A program made the translations under genes and the position numbers. Below the pieces are notes generated by a model that was not told the origin of the DNA, did not search any database, and saw only the letters and a list, made by a program, of their open reading frames with translations. Below are positions 10,697 through 22,402 of a stretch of 64,000 nt of DNA, one piece after another. How positions within the stretch are numbered: the stretch's first letter is position 1; each line of letters begins with the position of its first letter. Source of the stretch: Cordylochernes scorpioides (lineage: Eukaryota > Arthropoda > Arachnida > Pseudoscorpiones > Chernetidae); assembly GCA_030710605.1 (NCBI GenBank), contig CP092863.1, forward strand, positions 141,948,580 to 142,012,579, given 5' to 3'.

Positions 10697-11529
10697 TATA
10701 TGAAAAATCAATTTATAAACATAATGTTATATTACCCTAGAAAAAAAGCAAAAAGAAACACTGATGTTAAGAAATTTGAAATAGGTAATGTGAACTATTG
10801 TTGACTTTGCTTAGAATTTTTAATGAAACTGATTCCAAAAATATTAATCAAACATTATTGATTTACAAGAGAGAGAACAAAATATAAAAAGGGAAACCAA
10901 TATTAAAACAAAGGAACATTTTTTTCTTTCGGTTAGCGCCTATTTACCTGTGAGCTTACACACACACACTCTGTGGTAACAATTTGTGGGCGGCATGGAA
11001 TTCTAGGCGGAGTCAGATAACAAATTATTTATCGTAAAATCAACTTTGAATTACATTTATTTAATACAAATTATCAGAAGTATTGTTGTATACTACATGT
11101 TGAAGTTCTTTTTGTATCTGTGGTTGTGTGGTCAAATATCATTTCTAGATTATAAAATGTTAGATATATGTGTTTGATATATTATAGATAAATATTTACA
11201 TTTTATATGATTTATGATTTATATTTAGAATGATGTATAATTATTTTATTATATTGATATGACAACAATTTATATGATATTAATGTTAATTCATATAATT
11301 TTAATAAAATATATTTTTATGAGCATTATATATTTAAAAGATAATTTGATATTTGAATTAAATAGTTATTAAACAAATTAAAACTTATAATGAAAATATG
11401 AAAAGTTAATATTTGGGAGCCGCTACAAATTAATTAATATATATTTACAACAACTATACTGTGGGGTTTGTTAAGTACTTGTGATAAGTACTGTATGAGA
11501 GAATTTAACAACTAGGTGTTATGATGCAG
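10697..11529. other. AT-rich end of intron 1, nothing recognised
   Basis: No ORF or repeat partner was found. The intron ends TGATGCAG immediately before exon 2. Confidence 0.5.
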
Positions 11530-11728
11530 GTGATACTCTGGGCGGCTGTGAGTGGCCGACCTACAGTGAAGGTGTCAGGAAACCTCACCCTGGCTGGAGA
11601 CCAGACAGTGTCCAGGGTGGCGGCTTTACTAGAGGCCCTGCCCCAGCTACCTCCCAGTGACCCCACCGCAGCGGCTCCCATCCGTAGAGCTGTAGGCTAT
11701 AGAATTACCGTTTACTCTACCCCTCCAG
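11530..11728 (+). CDS. Exon 2 of the secreted-protein gene
   Basis: This is a GC-richer island in an AT-rich surround, with a TGCAG acceptor before it and a strong GTAAGT donor after it. It encodes residues 8-73, from VILWAAVSG (the rest of the signal peptide) to the split Gly codon after STPP. The mature N-terminus would begin about RPTVKVSG. The stretch contains one NLT sequon and an Ala/Leu-rich, probably folded segment, with a YRITVY strand-like run near its end. It ends in phase 1, which matches exon 3. The open frame running past the donor to 12090 is read-through into intronic repeat sequence. Confidence 0.75.
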
Positions 11729-11789
11729 GTAAGTCTGACATGAAAATTCGAAACTATTTTAAAGACGTAAGATTCTTTTTGAAATTAAA

Positions 11790-11895
11790 CAATTTCTACT
11801 GCCCTTACTGCAATGGAAAAATTAATGAGAGGGCCTGGCTCATCAATGGTGAACCCTCCCAGCGGTTTCGCCAGTTTAATCTACCATACCGCTGT
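11790..11895 (-). repeat. 'CTGATGAG' repeat, nearly full unit
   Basis: The - strand carries CTGGCGAAACCGC, AGGGTTCACCATTGATGAG and the terminal TTGCAGTAAGGGCAG block of the dispersed family. Confidence 0.65.
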
Positions 11896-12167
11896 TATAA
11901 TGCATTTTTGGAACTTCCTTTTATAGTGATACTGTTGGTAGACTCTTGGAATGGGTATTTTAGAAGAACTATGGACATAAGCTTTGAGGACAGTAGAATT
12001 ACATACAATTATAAATATATAATATGCTTCGAGCAATCGCTCTTCCGCAAATATAATTTTGAGTCTTTTATTAGAACATTTATATTATGATGCACTAGTG
12101 CGCCATCTATTTTAAAGGCGTAAGATTCTTTTTGAAATTCTGACATGTCTACTGACTTCTACGAGGG

Positions 12168-12265
12168 TGATTCAATAAGTTTTAGGAAATTTTCCACATA
12201 AAAAAAAAATTGAAGGAATATAAACTTACCATTTTTCTACATAATGACCGTCCTTTTCAATGCAT
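12168..12265 (+). repeat. mariner-like end fragment
   Basis: It begins CGAGGGTGATTCAATAAG, much like the terminus of the mariner at 995 and of other mariners. It is cut off after about 100 bp. Confidence 0.5.
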
Positions 12266-12301
12266 ATATTCCATCTTTTAACTAGCTTGTCAAATCATAT
12301 A

Positions 12302-12589
12302 CACCTATCCCCCGATTTACACGGTACTTGCTTTACACGTTTTCGCTTTTACACGGTTTTCCAAATAAGTTTTTTTTTTTTTTGTTTTTGTTTTTATCGC
12401 ACTATACTAAATTCTACTGTGATTGAACACATGCGCTGTGTACACATCTCACGAGGAATCCCGAGCTTATGTGCTGACTACATATTTTAACCTGTCAATG
12501 CATTTTATTTTTATTTCTGTGTACACCTATCCCCCGATTTACACGTTTTTCTCAGGAACGTTTATACCGTGTAAATCGGGGGATAGGTG
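12302..12589. mobile_element. TA-flanked MITE with CACCTATCCCCC ends
   Basis: The left end CACCTATCCCCCGATTTACA is mirrored at the right end. TA lies at 12300-12301 and 12590-12591. A further direct copy of the left end sits at about 12523, just inside the right end. The element is non-coding and 288 bp long. Confidence 0.75.
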
Positions 12590-12719
12590 TACTCACTCAT
12601 ATAAACTTGTTCAACGAAAAGACTGAAATGTGGAAGAGATGCTAATATAGGAAAAATGTGAGAAAAAATAGTACTAAAAGTAATCAGGTAGAAAAGCTAG
12701 ATCAGATAGATAAATTAAG

Positions 12720-13030
12720 ATATAGACATCTTCTGATTGTGAAATTAAAAGTTAATGATGGTTTGCACCATCTATCGGAATAAATATCAACGAATCGTTT
12801 AAACATAAATAAATTTAAAGAGAGTTAAAATCCTCTGAGGAATATAAATAAAAGAATTCAAAGTACAAGAGGATGGGTTTCTTAAAATGGGTTTCTTAAG
12901 AAACCCATCCTCTTGTACTTTGAATTCTTTTATTTATAAATAAATTTAAAAATCGATGATTATTTAATATTTATTCCGATAGATGGTGCAAGTTATCAGC
13001 AACTTTTAGTTATACGATAAGGAGATTCCT
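12720..13030. repeat. Palindromic MITE enclosing a second perfect palindrome
   Basis: The outer arms belong to the 'GATGGCGCAAGCCATC' family. The centre (about 12853-12932) is an independent perfect inverted repeat with arms of about 37 bp containing GTACAAGAGGATGGGTTTCT. Confidence 0.7.
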
Positions 13031-13155
13031 TTTTTTCTGAATAGGAATTAAGGTCAACTCTTGGATCAAAACCCCAGTAAGAAACGATAAGTCTCGTCTC
13101 ATCAAAAATAGGAGATCGGAGGATGAGAGGTATAAACGGTCTATTTTGGAGAACC

Positions 13156-13650
13156 TCAACCCTGGATTGAATCCCGCAATGGAAACTTTTTTTCTATGCT
13201 TTAAAAAAAAATGCTCCAATGACCCCCCGATTCTTGAAAAAGTCCAACCCTACTAGTGAATTCGTGTATCCAAAAGGGGCTTTTATTTATTTATTTAACA
13301 GTTGGCAAAGACACGCCATATCCACAATTAGGATGGGGGTCGGTGGAAGGCTGGTTAAAACCGTTTGGTTTTCGACCACTAGGACCCGGGTTCGATTCCC
13401 GCATTGGACACTTTTTTCTGTTTAAAAAAAAAAAAAAATGCCCCAATGGCCCCCGATTCTTGCAAAAGTCCAACCCCACCAGCGAGTGCAAGTAACCAAA
13501 CGGGGCTCTGGCATTTGTAAGTGCAAAGTCGAACTGCTTTCACATGTGTAGACATGTGGTGCGCTTACAGTAAAAAGCAGTCTCTAGCTACCCACCATGA
13601 TTATCATGGCCTGTACCACGTGTACTAGGGATAAGCAAAAAAAAAAAAAC
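13156..13650 (+). repeat. tRNA-derived SINE, family A, partial copy plus a full copy
   Basis: A partial copy (13156-13280) is followed by a full unit from 13335. The full unit has a tRNA-like head with B box GGGTTCGATTCCC, the CACTTTTTTCTG linker, a conserved body and an A-rich tail after AGGGATAAGC. At least nine related copies lie in the window. Confidence 0.85.
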
Positions 13651-13984
13651 AATTAGGATAATTGCGTGTAAATCTGAAATTATATATAAATCAAATCATT
13701 GTGAAATTAACATAATTGAACATTGGAAAGCATGAAAATTACACATTCGATGTCAAATTTTGCATATAGTAATTAGAAATAATAGCTTGAAATATGTACA
13801 GTCAACACTTTCGCCTTAAAATATACAGCCTGCAGAATCTATTAACCTTAATGTATTGGTCTTTATTGTAAACAACTTGTTTGTATTAGTCAGGTAAAGT
13901 TGGTTTTCTTCCCTTAGATCAGAAGTTAATGGATAGTTTATCAGAAGGTGTTCAGGGGTTTGTTGGGGCTTTTGACACATTTGT

Positions 13985-14095
13985 AAATTAAGAAAAAGGC
14001 ATCTCTTGATTGTGCAAATAAAAGTTGGCGATAGATGGCGCAAGCCATCATCAACTTTTAGTTACATAATCAGTAGATGCCTTTTTATTAATTTA
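13985..14095. repeat. Short palindromic MITE
   Basis: Inverted arms of about 50 bp around GATGGCGCAAGCCATC. Same family as 8976-9150. Confidence 0.7.
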
Positions 14096-14147
14096 TCCAC
14101 CTGATCTCAGTACAATTTCACTTTTGTTCTATTTCGTCACATTTTTA

Positions 14148-14270
14148 AGTGCAAAAGTCGAATTGATTTCTACATATGTAGAGATTTGGTGTACTTACAG
14201 TAAAAGCAGTCGCCAACTACTACCCACCATGAATTTCATGGCCTGTACTACGTGTACTAGGGATAATAAT
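14148..14270 (+). repeat. SINE family A, 3' half only
   Basis: Starts within the body at AAGTGCAAAAGTCG and ends at the AGGGATAA tail. Confidence 0.7.
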
Positions 14271-14522
14271 AATAAAAAAGATTGCCTGATTTTTACTGAG
14301 TAAGAGGATCCTTTCAAGAAATAGAATAATACTTACTGCATATCTGTGAGAGCCGGTTTATGGACCGAAAAGTTCTGGTAGGCCATATATTTTGATGTAC
14401 TATGATTTGATGTATTCGATTTTTTATATACTTTACTAAAGATTTTGTTTAAACTTCGCTCTTTGTGAGAATATGTTCTACAATTTAAAAAAAAACTTCC
14501 AGAAAAGTGAATCAAATAATCC

Positions 14523-14528
14523 TTTATT
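14523..14528 (-). terminator. Poly(A) signal AATAAA of nested ORF A
   Basis: A canonical hexamer on the - strand about 46 bases past the stop codon of the 1315-aa ORF. It supports ORF A being a real transcribed gene with its own 3' end. Confidence 0.55.
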
Positions 14529-14573
14529 GTACGAACCGTATTTGAAATGCATATTGGCATTCTTTTTTAAATA

Positions 14574-17500
14574 TCAGCGTCTTAAAAGGAATGGATGACC
14601 TGAAAGGCTAAGTTGACTAAATTGACGGGTGTTTTCTTTCAATTGTATTTTTTCTCTCGGTATTCGATTTGTTTTTATAATATCTTCTTCAATATAATAT
14701 TGTTCATCATCATCATTATAGTAATCTTCGTATGGTTTATTTTCGATGTAATCATGACTGGATATCATCTCAGACGAATCTTCTGTCATCTGCTGCGATG
14801 TTGTATGTGATGAAACTTTTGCGACAAAATAAGTTCTGCGTGGATGACCAAATGAGTCACTAGTTGAAGTAGATGTTGTTTCAGGTGCGCTGTTTGAAAT
14901 GGCTCCAAAATGTGGAATTTCACCCATATGGCATTCTTCTTGGTTTCTCCAGGTATGACTTGAAGGTATTCTTGGAGGTACCCTTCTTATTGCTTCAATC
15001 ATAAAAGGATGATTAAAACTACGATGTATACTTTGATTTGATCGGTTATGTTGATGCCAGCTTTGACGTTCATCTTGAAAACTCATTTTGTTTGGTGGCC
15101 ATCCTGAAAAATTGTATGGATTGGTGGTTGTTCTTGATTTGTAAGTAGGTTTAGAAGTTTGCTGGAAGTTTGTTGTTTGTTTCATATTTTGGGTAGGTCT
15201 TATTAGGGTGGTTTTCTGTGTTGAATCTGTTACTGATTCATTCATTTTCCCTGTTTGGGCAAGAAGAAGTTCTTGAATTTGTTGAAGTTTTTGTTCCATG
15301 TTTTCTACTCTTTTGACTAGAATGGATGGTACAGCTTTATTTTCAGTGGGTTGTTTTTGATTTCTAACTGTTGATTTCTTTTTCCAATCGGAATCATCCA
15401 TGTTTGACATTCTTGATGCAACTTGATGAGCAGCTGTATGTAATTGTTCTGTAATGTCAACTTGATGGGATCGCATTTTTCGATCGTGAAAACTTTCGGT
15501 TGGTATAAATTTACGATTACTTAAAGATGAACTTTGCATTTCTATAGAACTTGGGTAAAATGATGATAAATTGCCAAATTTTAAAAGGTTGCAAGTAGCG
15601 CATTGATTTGTATGATTGTGAAATTGTGATTCGTCAGCTAATTTATTAAATTCAGGCATGTTTAAAAATGGATATAATTGAAGATTGGTTGTCTTAAAAG
15701 TATCGTTTGGTCTAAATTTAGTATCTAAAGGTGTTATTTTTGATTCGTGATCATTTTTAAATCGAGTTCGAACAGAAATTTCTGATGTTTCGAAAATTGT
15801 TTTATCTTCTTGATCCCTATTTCGACATTTTTCGTGAACTTTACAGTTTTTTTTAATAGGACATCTATTTTTCCATTCTTCTTTATTTCTTCGGGGTGTT
15901 GGTATGAATTCGTGAGAGGCTTGTTTTTTCGAATCATGTTTCTTAATTACATATTCATACTTTTTGGCTCTTGAGATTTCAAAAGAGTCTTCCAATTCTG
16001 ATTCCATTTCTTTAGCCTTTTTTATATCCTTAATTTCGTGTTTTACATCTGTTCCTTCAAGGTTTTCGGGTCTTACATTTTTCTCGTCTGATATCATATA
16101 TAGCATTCTAGGTTTTGAATCTTTAACGTAATGACAATCAGGTGGTAAAGAATACTTTGGGTCGTGTTTTTTATAAATATTTTTAGATTTGACATATATT
16201 TCTTGAGGTATCGTACAGCTTTCTTTGGATTGTGCATATTTCTTTTTCGATTTTACATAATTTATTTTGGATTTCGCATATTTTTCTGGTTTTCTATCTT
16301 TTTCTATGAATTCTTGATAATAAAGTTTTGGTGTAATCTCTTGTGGTTTTTGATAAGTTTTGATTTCAAGGCTTATTTGTTTTTCTTCAGGAGTCGTATA
16401 CCCATCCATTGTATAGTCTTCTGCGTATGGTAATTTTTTTATTTTTGATTTTTCATATCTACTTTCAGGTTTGACAATTTTCTCTTTAGCTTCTACATTT
16501 TCTATTTCGAATTTCGAATCTTTTGTGATACTTTTCAAATATTTTCTATTGGGTTCGTAATCTTGAGCACCTTTTTCATCTTTTACTTCAGTTTTTATAT
16601 ATTTTTTATAAGGTTTTACATCTTTTTCTTCATTCTCTACCAATATTTCATGAGATGTTGAACTTTTTGTATGTTTTATTTTAGATCTTGTAAGTTTTAA
16701 TTTATTTATTGATAAATTGAATTGATCTGCTTTGTTCTTTTTTTCTTTATCTTTTATTTCGTTTTTATATCGTATGTCTATTTCATAGGGTTTTACTTCA
16801 TTTTCTTCAGTTAGTGAAGATATTTTTTCCGATATCGGTTCATTTTCATGGGATTTTATATATTTCATTTCAGTTATTATTGTTTTGATTTCAGGTAATG
16901 AATATTCAGATCTTAATTCTTTAACTTTAGGTTCAAATATTTCATCATTGCTTGAGGTTCTAATTATGACAGCTGGTGTTCTTACATGCGACCTTAAAAC
17001 TTTTTGTTCTGAACTTGATCGTTTGCTATGTGTAAATCGACTTTTTAAATTACCATCAAATTCTTTAGTATTATCTTCTTTTTCACGTTCCCTTCTATAT
17101 ATTTTCTTTTTGATTCCTGGTTTTAAAGATGAGGGTTTGAAAATTTCTATTCCACTTTTTATTCGAGATGCTATCGCTTTCTTAGTATCTGATAGTTTCT
17201 TTGGTGGTAATCCTTTCTTTAATTTCTTATCCAATTCCTCAGGTCTTTCAAATTTTTCTGATACACTTGTCGAACTTTTTTTTGATTTCCTTTTCAAAAT
17301 TTGCTCAAGATATCCTGCTGGTGTACTTTTAATTTCAATACCTTCTCTCCTTAAATCAAATAATTTCATAAGAAGTTTGATCTGATTCTTATCTGTAAAA
17401 TCAAATCCTTTTGGTATTTCTTCTTTTTGAGGCTTAGTGTTGAAGAATTTAGGGTTCTGGATTTCTGTAAAGGAAGTCATGATTCCAATATTTCTTCCTT

Positions 17501-18521
17501 GATGTTGTTTTATTTCACGGAGTGGTTTTTTACCTGGAGCTTTCCAATCAATAAGATCTTTTGAAAATTGACGAGCTAGTTTTTTAGAGTCAATATAAAT
17601 TCTTCTTTGAGTAGGGTATCTTGTGATAATTTCACGTGGAGTTGATATCAAATTACGAGGTGTGACAAATTTAATTTTCTTTGAACTTGAGACTTGAAGA
17701 TCTTTTTGATAAATAGCATGATTTGATTGAAGTTCTTCTTTAAGAAATGGAAAATATTCAGAAGATTTTGAACCAATTTGAGTTTCTTTTTCTTGTTTGT
17801 ATTTTAAAAGTAAATTTTCGATTGATTTTTCATTATGTTTTTTATATAAGTTTATAGGCCAGGTACATATGCAAGATGGATAATAGGAATTGTTTTCTAA
17901 GTATGATGTGTTATAGGTTGGTGAATTTTCATAAGTATACTCATAACCTACAGTACCTGGTGTGTTTGAAGTTTGAGATTGTTCTATATATTGGTTTCGA
18001 GGTGTATAATGCATTTCTGAAACTAAATTTTCGTAAAAATGTTTTTCTCCTGAAATATCTTCTGTTATTAATGTTTTTGCTGAACGTACATCTTTTTTGA
18101 TATTCGAAAAATCTTGAGAAGCATCTGTTTTGTATTGAAGTATATCTCTTTTTTGTATATTAAGAAATTCACATTGGCATAATGATGTTGATTCTTCACG
18201 GAATTCTTTATGAATTGTTTCTTGGACTTTAGTATCATGAGTATCATGAATTTCACGAAATGAAGGAATTATTTTTTCAGTACCTATTAATGAATTGTAT
18301 TGTTTGATTTGAGAATCTGGTTTTATTGATGAATATTGTTGATGACAGCAATTTGGATAATTTAACATTTTACTCAATCGAATAGATCCTTTTGGTATTG
18401 AAAAATCTTTTGATAAGCAATTACAATTTATTTCTGATGATTTTCTGGAAAGGAAAAATACTGGTCCTTCTTCTGAACCTTGTATACATTGACAAATTTC
18501 GTTCACCTCTGATATATTCAT
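14574..18521 (-). CDS. Nested ORF A: 1315-aa Lys/Glu-rich protein of unknown function
   Basis: This is a single uninterrupted frame of 3948 bases in very AT-rich DNA, which cannot be chance. It lies antisense inside intron 2 of the secreted-protein gene. No signal peptide or membrane segment is seen. The N-terminal 60 residues are Cys-containing (CQC, CNC, NCC). Residues about 285-410 look the most globular, with TPRNLISTPREI and a Leu-rich stretch, LLMKLFDLRREGIEIK. Residues about 460-900 are dominated by Lys/Glu/Ser/Tyr and are probably disordered or helical. A CATC motif lies near 974. A short coiled coil (RVENMEQKLQQIQELLLAQ) is near 1070-1090. The tail is Asp/Tyr-rich. Similar order and a similar coil occur in ORFs B and C, suggesting divergent paralogues. 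I recognise no known domain. Confidence 0.8.
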   Translation of the reverse strand: MNISEVNEICQCIQGSEEGPVFFLSRKSSEINCNCLSKDFSIPKGSIRLSKMLNYPNCCHQQYSSIKPDSQIKQYNSLIGTEKIIPSFREIHDTHDTKVQETIHKEFREESTSLCQCEFLNIQKRDILQYKTDASQDFSNIKKDVRSAKTLITEDISGEKHFYENLVSEMHYTPRNQYIEQSQTSNTPGTVGYEYTYENSPTYNTSYLENNSYYPSCICTWPINLYKKHNEKSIENLLLKYKQEKETQIGSKSSEYFPFLKEELQSNHAIYQKDLQVSSSKKIKFVTPRNLISTPREIITRYPTQRRIYIDSKKLARQFSKDLIDWKAPGKKPLREIKQHQGRNIGIMTSFTEIQNPKFFNTKPQKEEIPKGFDFTDKNQIKLLMKLFDLRREGIEIKSTPAGYLEQILKRKSKKSSTSVSEKFERPEELDKKLKKGLPPKKLSDTKKAIASRIKSGIEIFKPSSLKPGIKKKIYRREREKEDNTKEFDGNLKSRFTHSKRSSSEQKVLRSHVRTPAVIIRTSSNDEIFEPKVKELRSEYSLPEIKTIITEMKYIKSHENEPISEKISSLTEENEVKPYEIDIRYKNEIKDKEKKNKADQFNLSINKLKLTRSKIKHTKSSTSHEILVENEEKDVKPYKKYIKTEVKDEKGAQDYEPNRKYLKSITKDSKFEIENVEAKEKIVKPESRYEKSKIKKLPYAEDYTMDGYTTPEEKQISLEIKTYQKPQEITPKLYYQEFIEKDRKPEKYAKSKINYVKSKKKYAQSKESCTIPQEIYVKSKNIYKKHDPKYSLPPDCHYVKDSKPRMLYMISDEKNVRPENLEGTDVKHEIKDIKKAKEMESELEDSFEISRAKKYEYVIKKHDSKKQASHEFIPTPRRNKEEWKNRCPIKKNCKVHEKCRNRDQEDKTIFETSEISVRTRFKNDHESKITPLDTKFRPNDTFKTTNLQLYPFLNMPEFNKLADESQFHNHTNQCATCNLLKFGNLSSFYPSSIEMQSSSLSNRKFIPTESFHDRKMRSHQVDITEQLHTAAHQVASRMSNMDDSDWKKKSTVRNQKQPTENKAVPSILVKRVENMEQKLQQIQELLLAQTGKMNESVTDSTQKTTLIRPTQNMKQTTNFQQTSKPTYKSRTTTNPYNFSGWPPNKMSFQDERQSWHQHNRSNQSIHRSFNHPFMIEAIRRVPPRIPSSHTWRNQEECHMGEIPHFGAISNSAPETTSTSTSDSFGHPRRTYFVAKVSSHTTSQQMTEDSSEMISSHDYIENKPYEDYYNDDDEQYYIEEDIIKTNRIPREKIQLKENTRQFSQLSLSGHPFLLRR

Positions 18522-19159
18522 TGTAATACAGGTAAATATTGTGGTATTTTTATCAATTTATTATTATTATTATATTTTGAAGAGTTTTTTTCTCTTCCCT
18601 CTCTAAAATATATATTTTTTTATATAATTCAGACGTATATATTTTTTCAAAAGAATGATTTCATTTTTGCATTTATATATCTATATGCTTCAATTCATGT
18701 GGTATATATTCATCTTTTTTTTTTATTTGAAATTATTGAAAAAATCACGAAATTGGGGATTTTTTGCATTTCTCAATTAAATATAAAGATAGGTATTTTG
18801 AATATATGTTAACATTTAAAAATATAAATATAATATTAGGGTATTCACAGAGGGAGAACTTTAGAATATATTATTTAAATATTTATCAAAATAATAAAAT
18901 TAAATTCTATTTTTTTTTTCTGTTCAACTTTTTTCAAATAAATTGTATGAAGTTATTTTTGAATTGAATTTTCGATGGGAAAATGAATTTAAAGTTCTTT
19001 TTTGTTGATTTTTTCATAAATATAAGTTTTTAATAATATTTGGCAATAATTATATTTAAAAATCTCATTTTGATATCTTACATTTTTACATATTTCTGCT
19101 GCATACTGGCCCTGAACACACATACACAAAATATTTATGCAAATTAAAATTTATATATA
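18522..19159 (-). promoter_or_regulatory. 5' flank of nested ORF A
   Basis: Extremely AT-rich with no competing ORF. The promoter of ORF A should be here, but I cannot identify core elements. Confidence 0.25.
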
Positions 19160-19335
19160 CAGTTAAACCTGTCTATAGCGCCCCCTCTTGGAACTCACCA
19201 AAATAGAGTGCTATAGAGAGGGGATGCTATAGACAGGTCACTTTTAATGTAAATCGAATCGTACTACGTATTTAAAATCGGGCGCTATAGAGAGGAAGTC
19301 GCTATTTAGAGGGTAACTTTAGACAGGTTTAACTG
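19160..19335. mobile_element. TA-flanked MITE with CAGTTAAACCTGTC ends
   Basis: This 176-bp element has inverted ends (CAGTTAAACCTGTCTA and its complement), flanked by TA at 19158-19159 and 19336-19337. The interior has the sub-repeat GCTATAGAGAGG three times, so it folds on itself. Pogo/Tc1-like by its ends and target. Confidence 0.85.
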
Positions 19336-19610
19336 TATATGATATGGTTTTTGATGATTTGAGAGGTGTTCAGACGATTAGTCGTGGAATAAAGGGATGT
19401 ACGAACACACAAAAAAACCCAGGATTTTCAATGATGAACCTCACAATCAAGGAGTGAAAGAAAGTCAGAAAATATCCGGTCAATGACACTGTTTACATTA
19501 GCTCGCGACCTCGAGTGACACTCAGGCTGCGTCTGGTCAAACAGCCTGTTCCAATTTGTCTTCAATCGACCTCTTGTTCCACAAAATTTGGATGAGGTTC
19601 TCGATCCCTT

Positions 19611-20168
19611 ATTTACATAGTAGTAACATATAGGTAACCCAGGCTCCTGGAGCGTATCCATAGATCTCCAACTACCCTCTATTTACATAGTAGTAACATA
19701 TAGGTAACCCAGGCTCCTGGAGCGTATCCATAGATCGCCAACTACCCCCTATTTACATAGCAGTAACATATAGGTAACCCAGGCTCCTGGAGCGTATCCA
19801 TAGATCGCCAACTACCCCCTATTTACATAGTAGTAACATATAGGTAACCCAGGCTCCTGGAGCGTATCCATAGATCGCCAACTACCCCCTATTTACATAG
19901 TAGTAACATATAGGTAACCCAGGCTCCTGGAGCGTATCCATAGATCGCCAACTACCCCCTATTTACATAGCAGTAACATATAGGTAACCCAGGCTCCTGG
20001 AGCGTATCCATAGATTGCAAACTACTCCCTATTTACATAGCAGTAACATATAGGTAACCCAGGCTCCTGGAGCGTATCCATAGATTGCCAACTACCCCCT
20101 ATTTACATAGTAGTAACATATAGGTAACCCAGGCTCCTGGAGCGTATCCATAGATCGCCAACTACCCA
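19611..20168 (-). repeat. 70-bp minisatellite, eight units, in a LINE 3' UTR
   Basis: Units start at 19611, 19681, 19751, 19821, 19891, 19961, 20031 and 20101, exactly 70 bp apart, with only a few substitutions (TAGTAG/CAGTAG, ATCGCC/ATTGCC). The array lies directly downstream of a LINE ORF2 tail on the - strand. A single related GGTAGTTGGCG block follows the LINE tail at 41450, which suggests the unit comes from LINE 3' UTR. Confidence 0.9.
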
Positions 20169-20389
20169 GGCTGTCCTGTAATTTAGGAGTCAGTCTTGGT
20201 AGCCTTAGTAAACCAGTTCACCAAGTGTCTCCAGGCCGGTCTTGGTAGATTCAACAGTGCAGCACTGATGAAAGAGGACAGTCCAAGGAGTGGAGTCGTC
20301 TGGAATCGCTGTAGTTGGAATGATAGGGACAGTTGTAGATGACATGCTCCATTTTTACAGTATTGAAATGTTATCTGTCGTATGTTCAC
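20169..20389 (-). pseudogene. LINE ORF2 C-terminal remnant
   Basis: The - strand shows a degraded knuckle region (VIYNCP in one frame) and, after frame changes, the terminal HLVNWFTKATKT followed by a stop. This resembles FLVNWFNSAIKT at the end of the LINE fragment ending at 41410. It is frame-shifted and 5'-truncated. Confidence 0.6.
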
Positions 20390-21501
20390 ATAGATGGGTT
20401 ATAAACATAATGCATCCGTTTTATGTACAATTAAAGGGAGAGGTGCCTCTTTCGGTATATGATTATCATCCTTCCGCAACATGTTGTATATATATTATTT
20501 AACAAATTATATATAATTACTGAAATTTAAAAATATAAAAAGTATTTTCTCCCTCTCTAGCGACAACCGTAACAATTGGCTAATTGGATTAGTAACTTAC
20601 ATTTAGAAAACAAAAATTTGAAAGTTTCTTGTCTATATATAATAACTTTATATTTCCCTACATTTTAAAAATATTTTTTATATAAAATTTTGGATAAAGG
20701 GGAAATAGGGAAACTTGTTTATTGTTTACATTTGCTATGTAACATTTAAATGTGAATCATTAATCAAAGTATAAAAATTTTAAAATACTAAGTAATATAT
20801 ATATATGAAGTACCACATATATATATGAAGTAACATCTCTATTAAAGTAATAGCATATTCATCTCGCTTAACAAAAATGAATATACCCTTGATTATGAAG
20901 ATATATGAAGAAAATGATATTTTCAGAATCAAAATTGAAGAAACCAAAATATTTCTTATTTATTTATCAAAATAAGAAGCTTTCGGACACGTTCTTTTCT
21001 CAGCTCAATATGCAACTGGAGTAAAATGAATAAATAAATGTTTTGTGGCGAGTTTGATTGAAGAGAATGATTCATGTGTGCAAAAAAAACAAATCAATTT
21101 ATTAAAAAAATGATTTCAAAATTAGATAGAGATATATTCTAAAAATATTAATAAATTTTAACAGAATCAAAATCTTTATTTCTTCCTTTATTCTAGTTGT
21201 AATGAGAAATACCATTATCAAAAGCATATAATATTTAATAAAATGAAGTTACTGTATAGTGTGATTGTCTTTGTTTTGATTGCTAAAGGATATCGGAAAG
21301 CAATGGATATGGATTTTTAATAAATTCGAAATTCAGATAATCAAAAGAGTTCTAAATTAAACAAAAGCTATAACGCCCCATCTATATGTGAGAAATCAAA
21401 CTATGTAGCACGGATTTTCTTGTTTTAATAAATAAAGATAAACTTTACTGTCCTTTATTGTTTGTGTAACAACATTGTTCGATGCAATTATTTATATGTA
21501 A
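20390..21501. other. AT-rich spacer in intron 2
   Basis: It contains a short (ATATATATGAAGTA) duplication at about 20800-20835 and no recognisable gene. Confidence 0.4.
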
Positions 21502-22402
21502 CTAGCCGAATGACCCGGGCAACGCCCGTGTTTTACCCGATTGAATGTTTTGATTCAAATACTATTTGTTACAATTATAAATTGGCGCCTTAAATAAATG
21601 CATATGTTAGTTAATAACTATAGCCTATGTGCTTTATCTGTCTATGTATTGTTGGCTTCCGTAGGCGTCTCTTACTGGGAAAAAGAAAGAGAGGATTCCA
21701 TTTGGTTATTATCTAATATATGCATTTATTTAGGGAGCGACCCGCTCCAACACAATAGTTACAAAGACGAAATAGCGAGTGGGGGGGCCATGATGGGGGG
21801 GGCAAAGGTGGCGTGACCGTAGCCAACCAATAGGAGGGCGCCATTCCAAAAAAAAAAGCAAACGGTGACAGAGATGAAAACTGACTGATTGATTAGGAGA
21901 TGAGGAATGACGCTCGTAACTGTATATAGAATTCTACTGTTCTAATAGCTTATGTACATAGTTTGTTAAAATAGTACAAACTAGATTCCAACCTTCTTTG
22001 TCACATATATGCGACACGCCGTTAAGGGTGTTTATATTGTCACGGAGATAAATAAAGCAAGGGCAAGTTTGGGAATAATTAATTTATTATAAGGGGTATT
22101 TATAGGGAGATAGAGAGTGTACAACTTACCCCAAGTTAAAGATAATCCTAATGAGCGACGTCAGCCACCCCCGCCGACCTGATTCCGAGAACCCCTCACA
22201 CCCGTGGCCCCCACTCCCGGAATCCAGGGATGATTGACAGGTGTCCCATGGGGGCCTCTCGTGATTGGAGTTGCAGAGCTACTTGACAATATGCTTCTAT
22301 GTACTCCTGTAGAAGGGCAGAGATTCTCGAAAGCTCGAGATTACATTTAATAAAATTTTAAGAACGAAATACTTGATGAGGAAAGAGTTTATTTATTCAA
22401 TA

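Noticed and set aside
13335-13420. Possible tRNA genes (GGGTTCGATTCCC boxes) at many sites
   Set aside because: Each is the head of a repeated SINE with a conserved non-tRNA body and A-rich tail. No complete cloverleaf stands alone.
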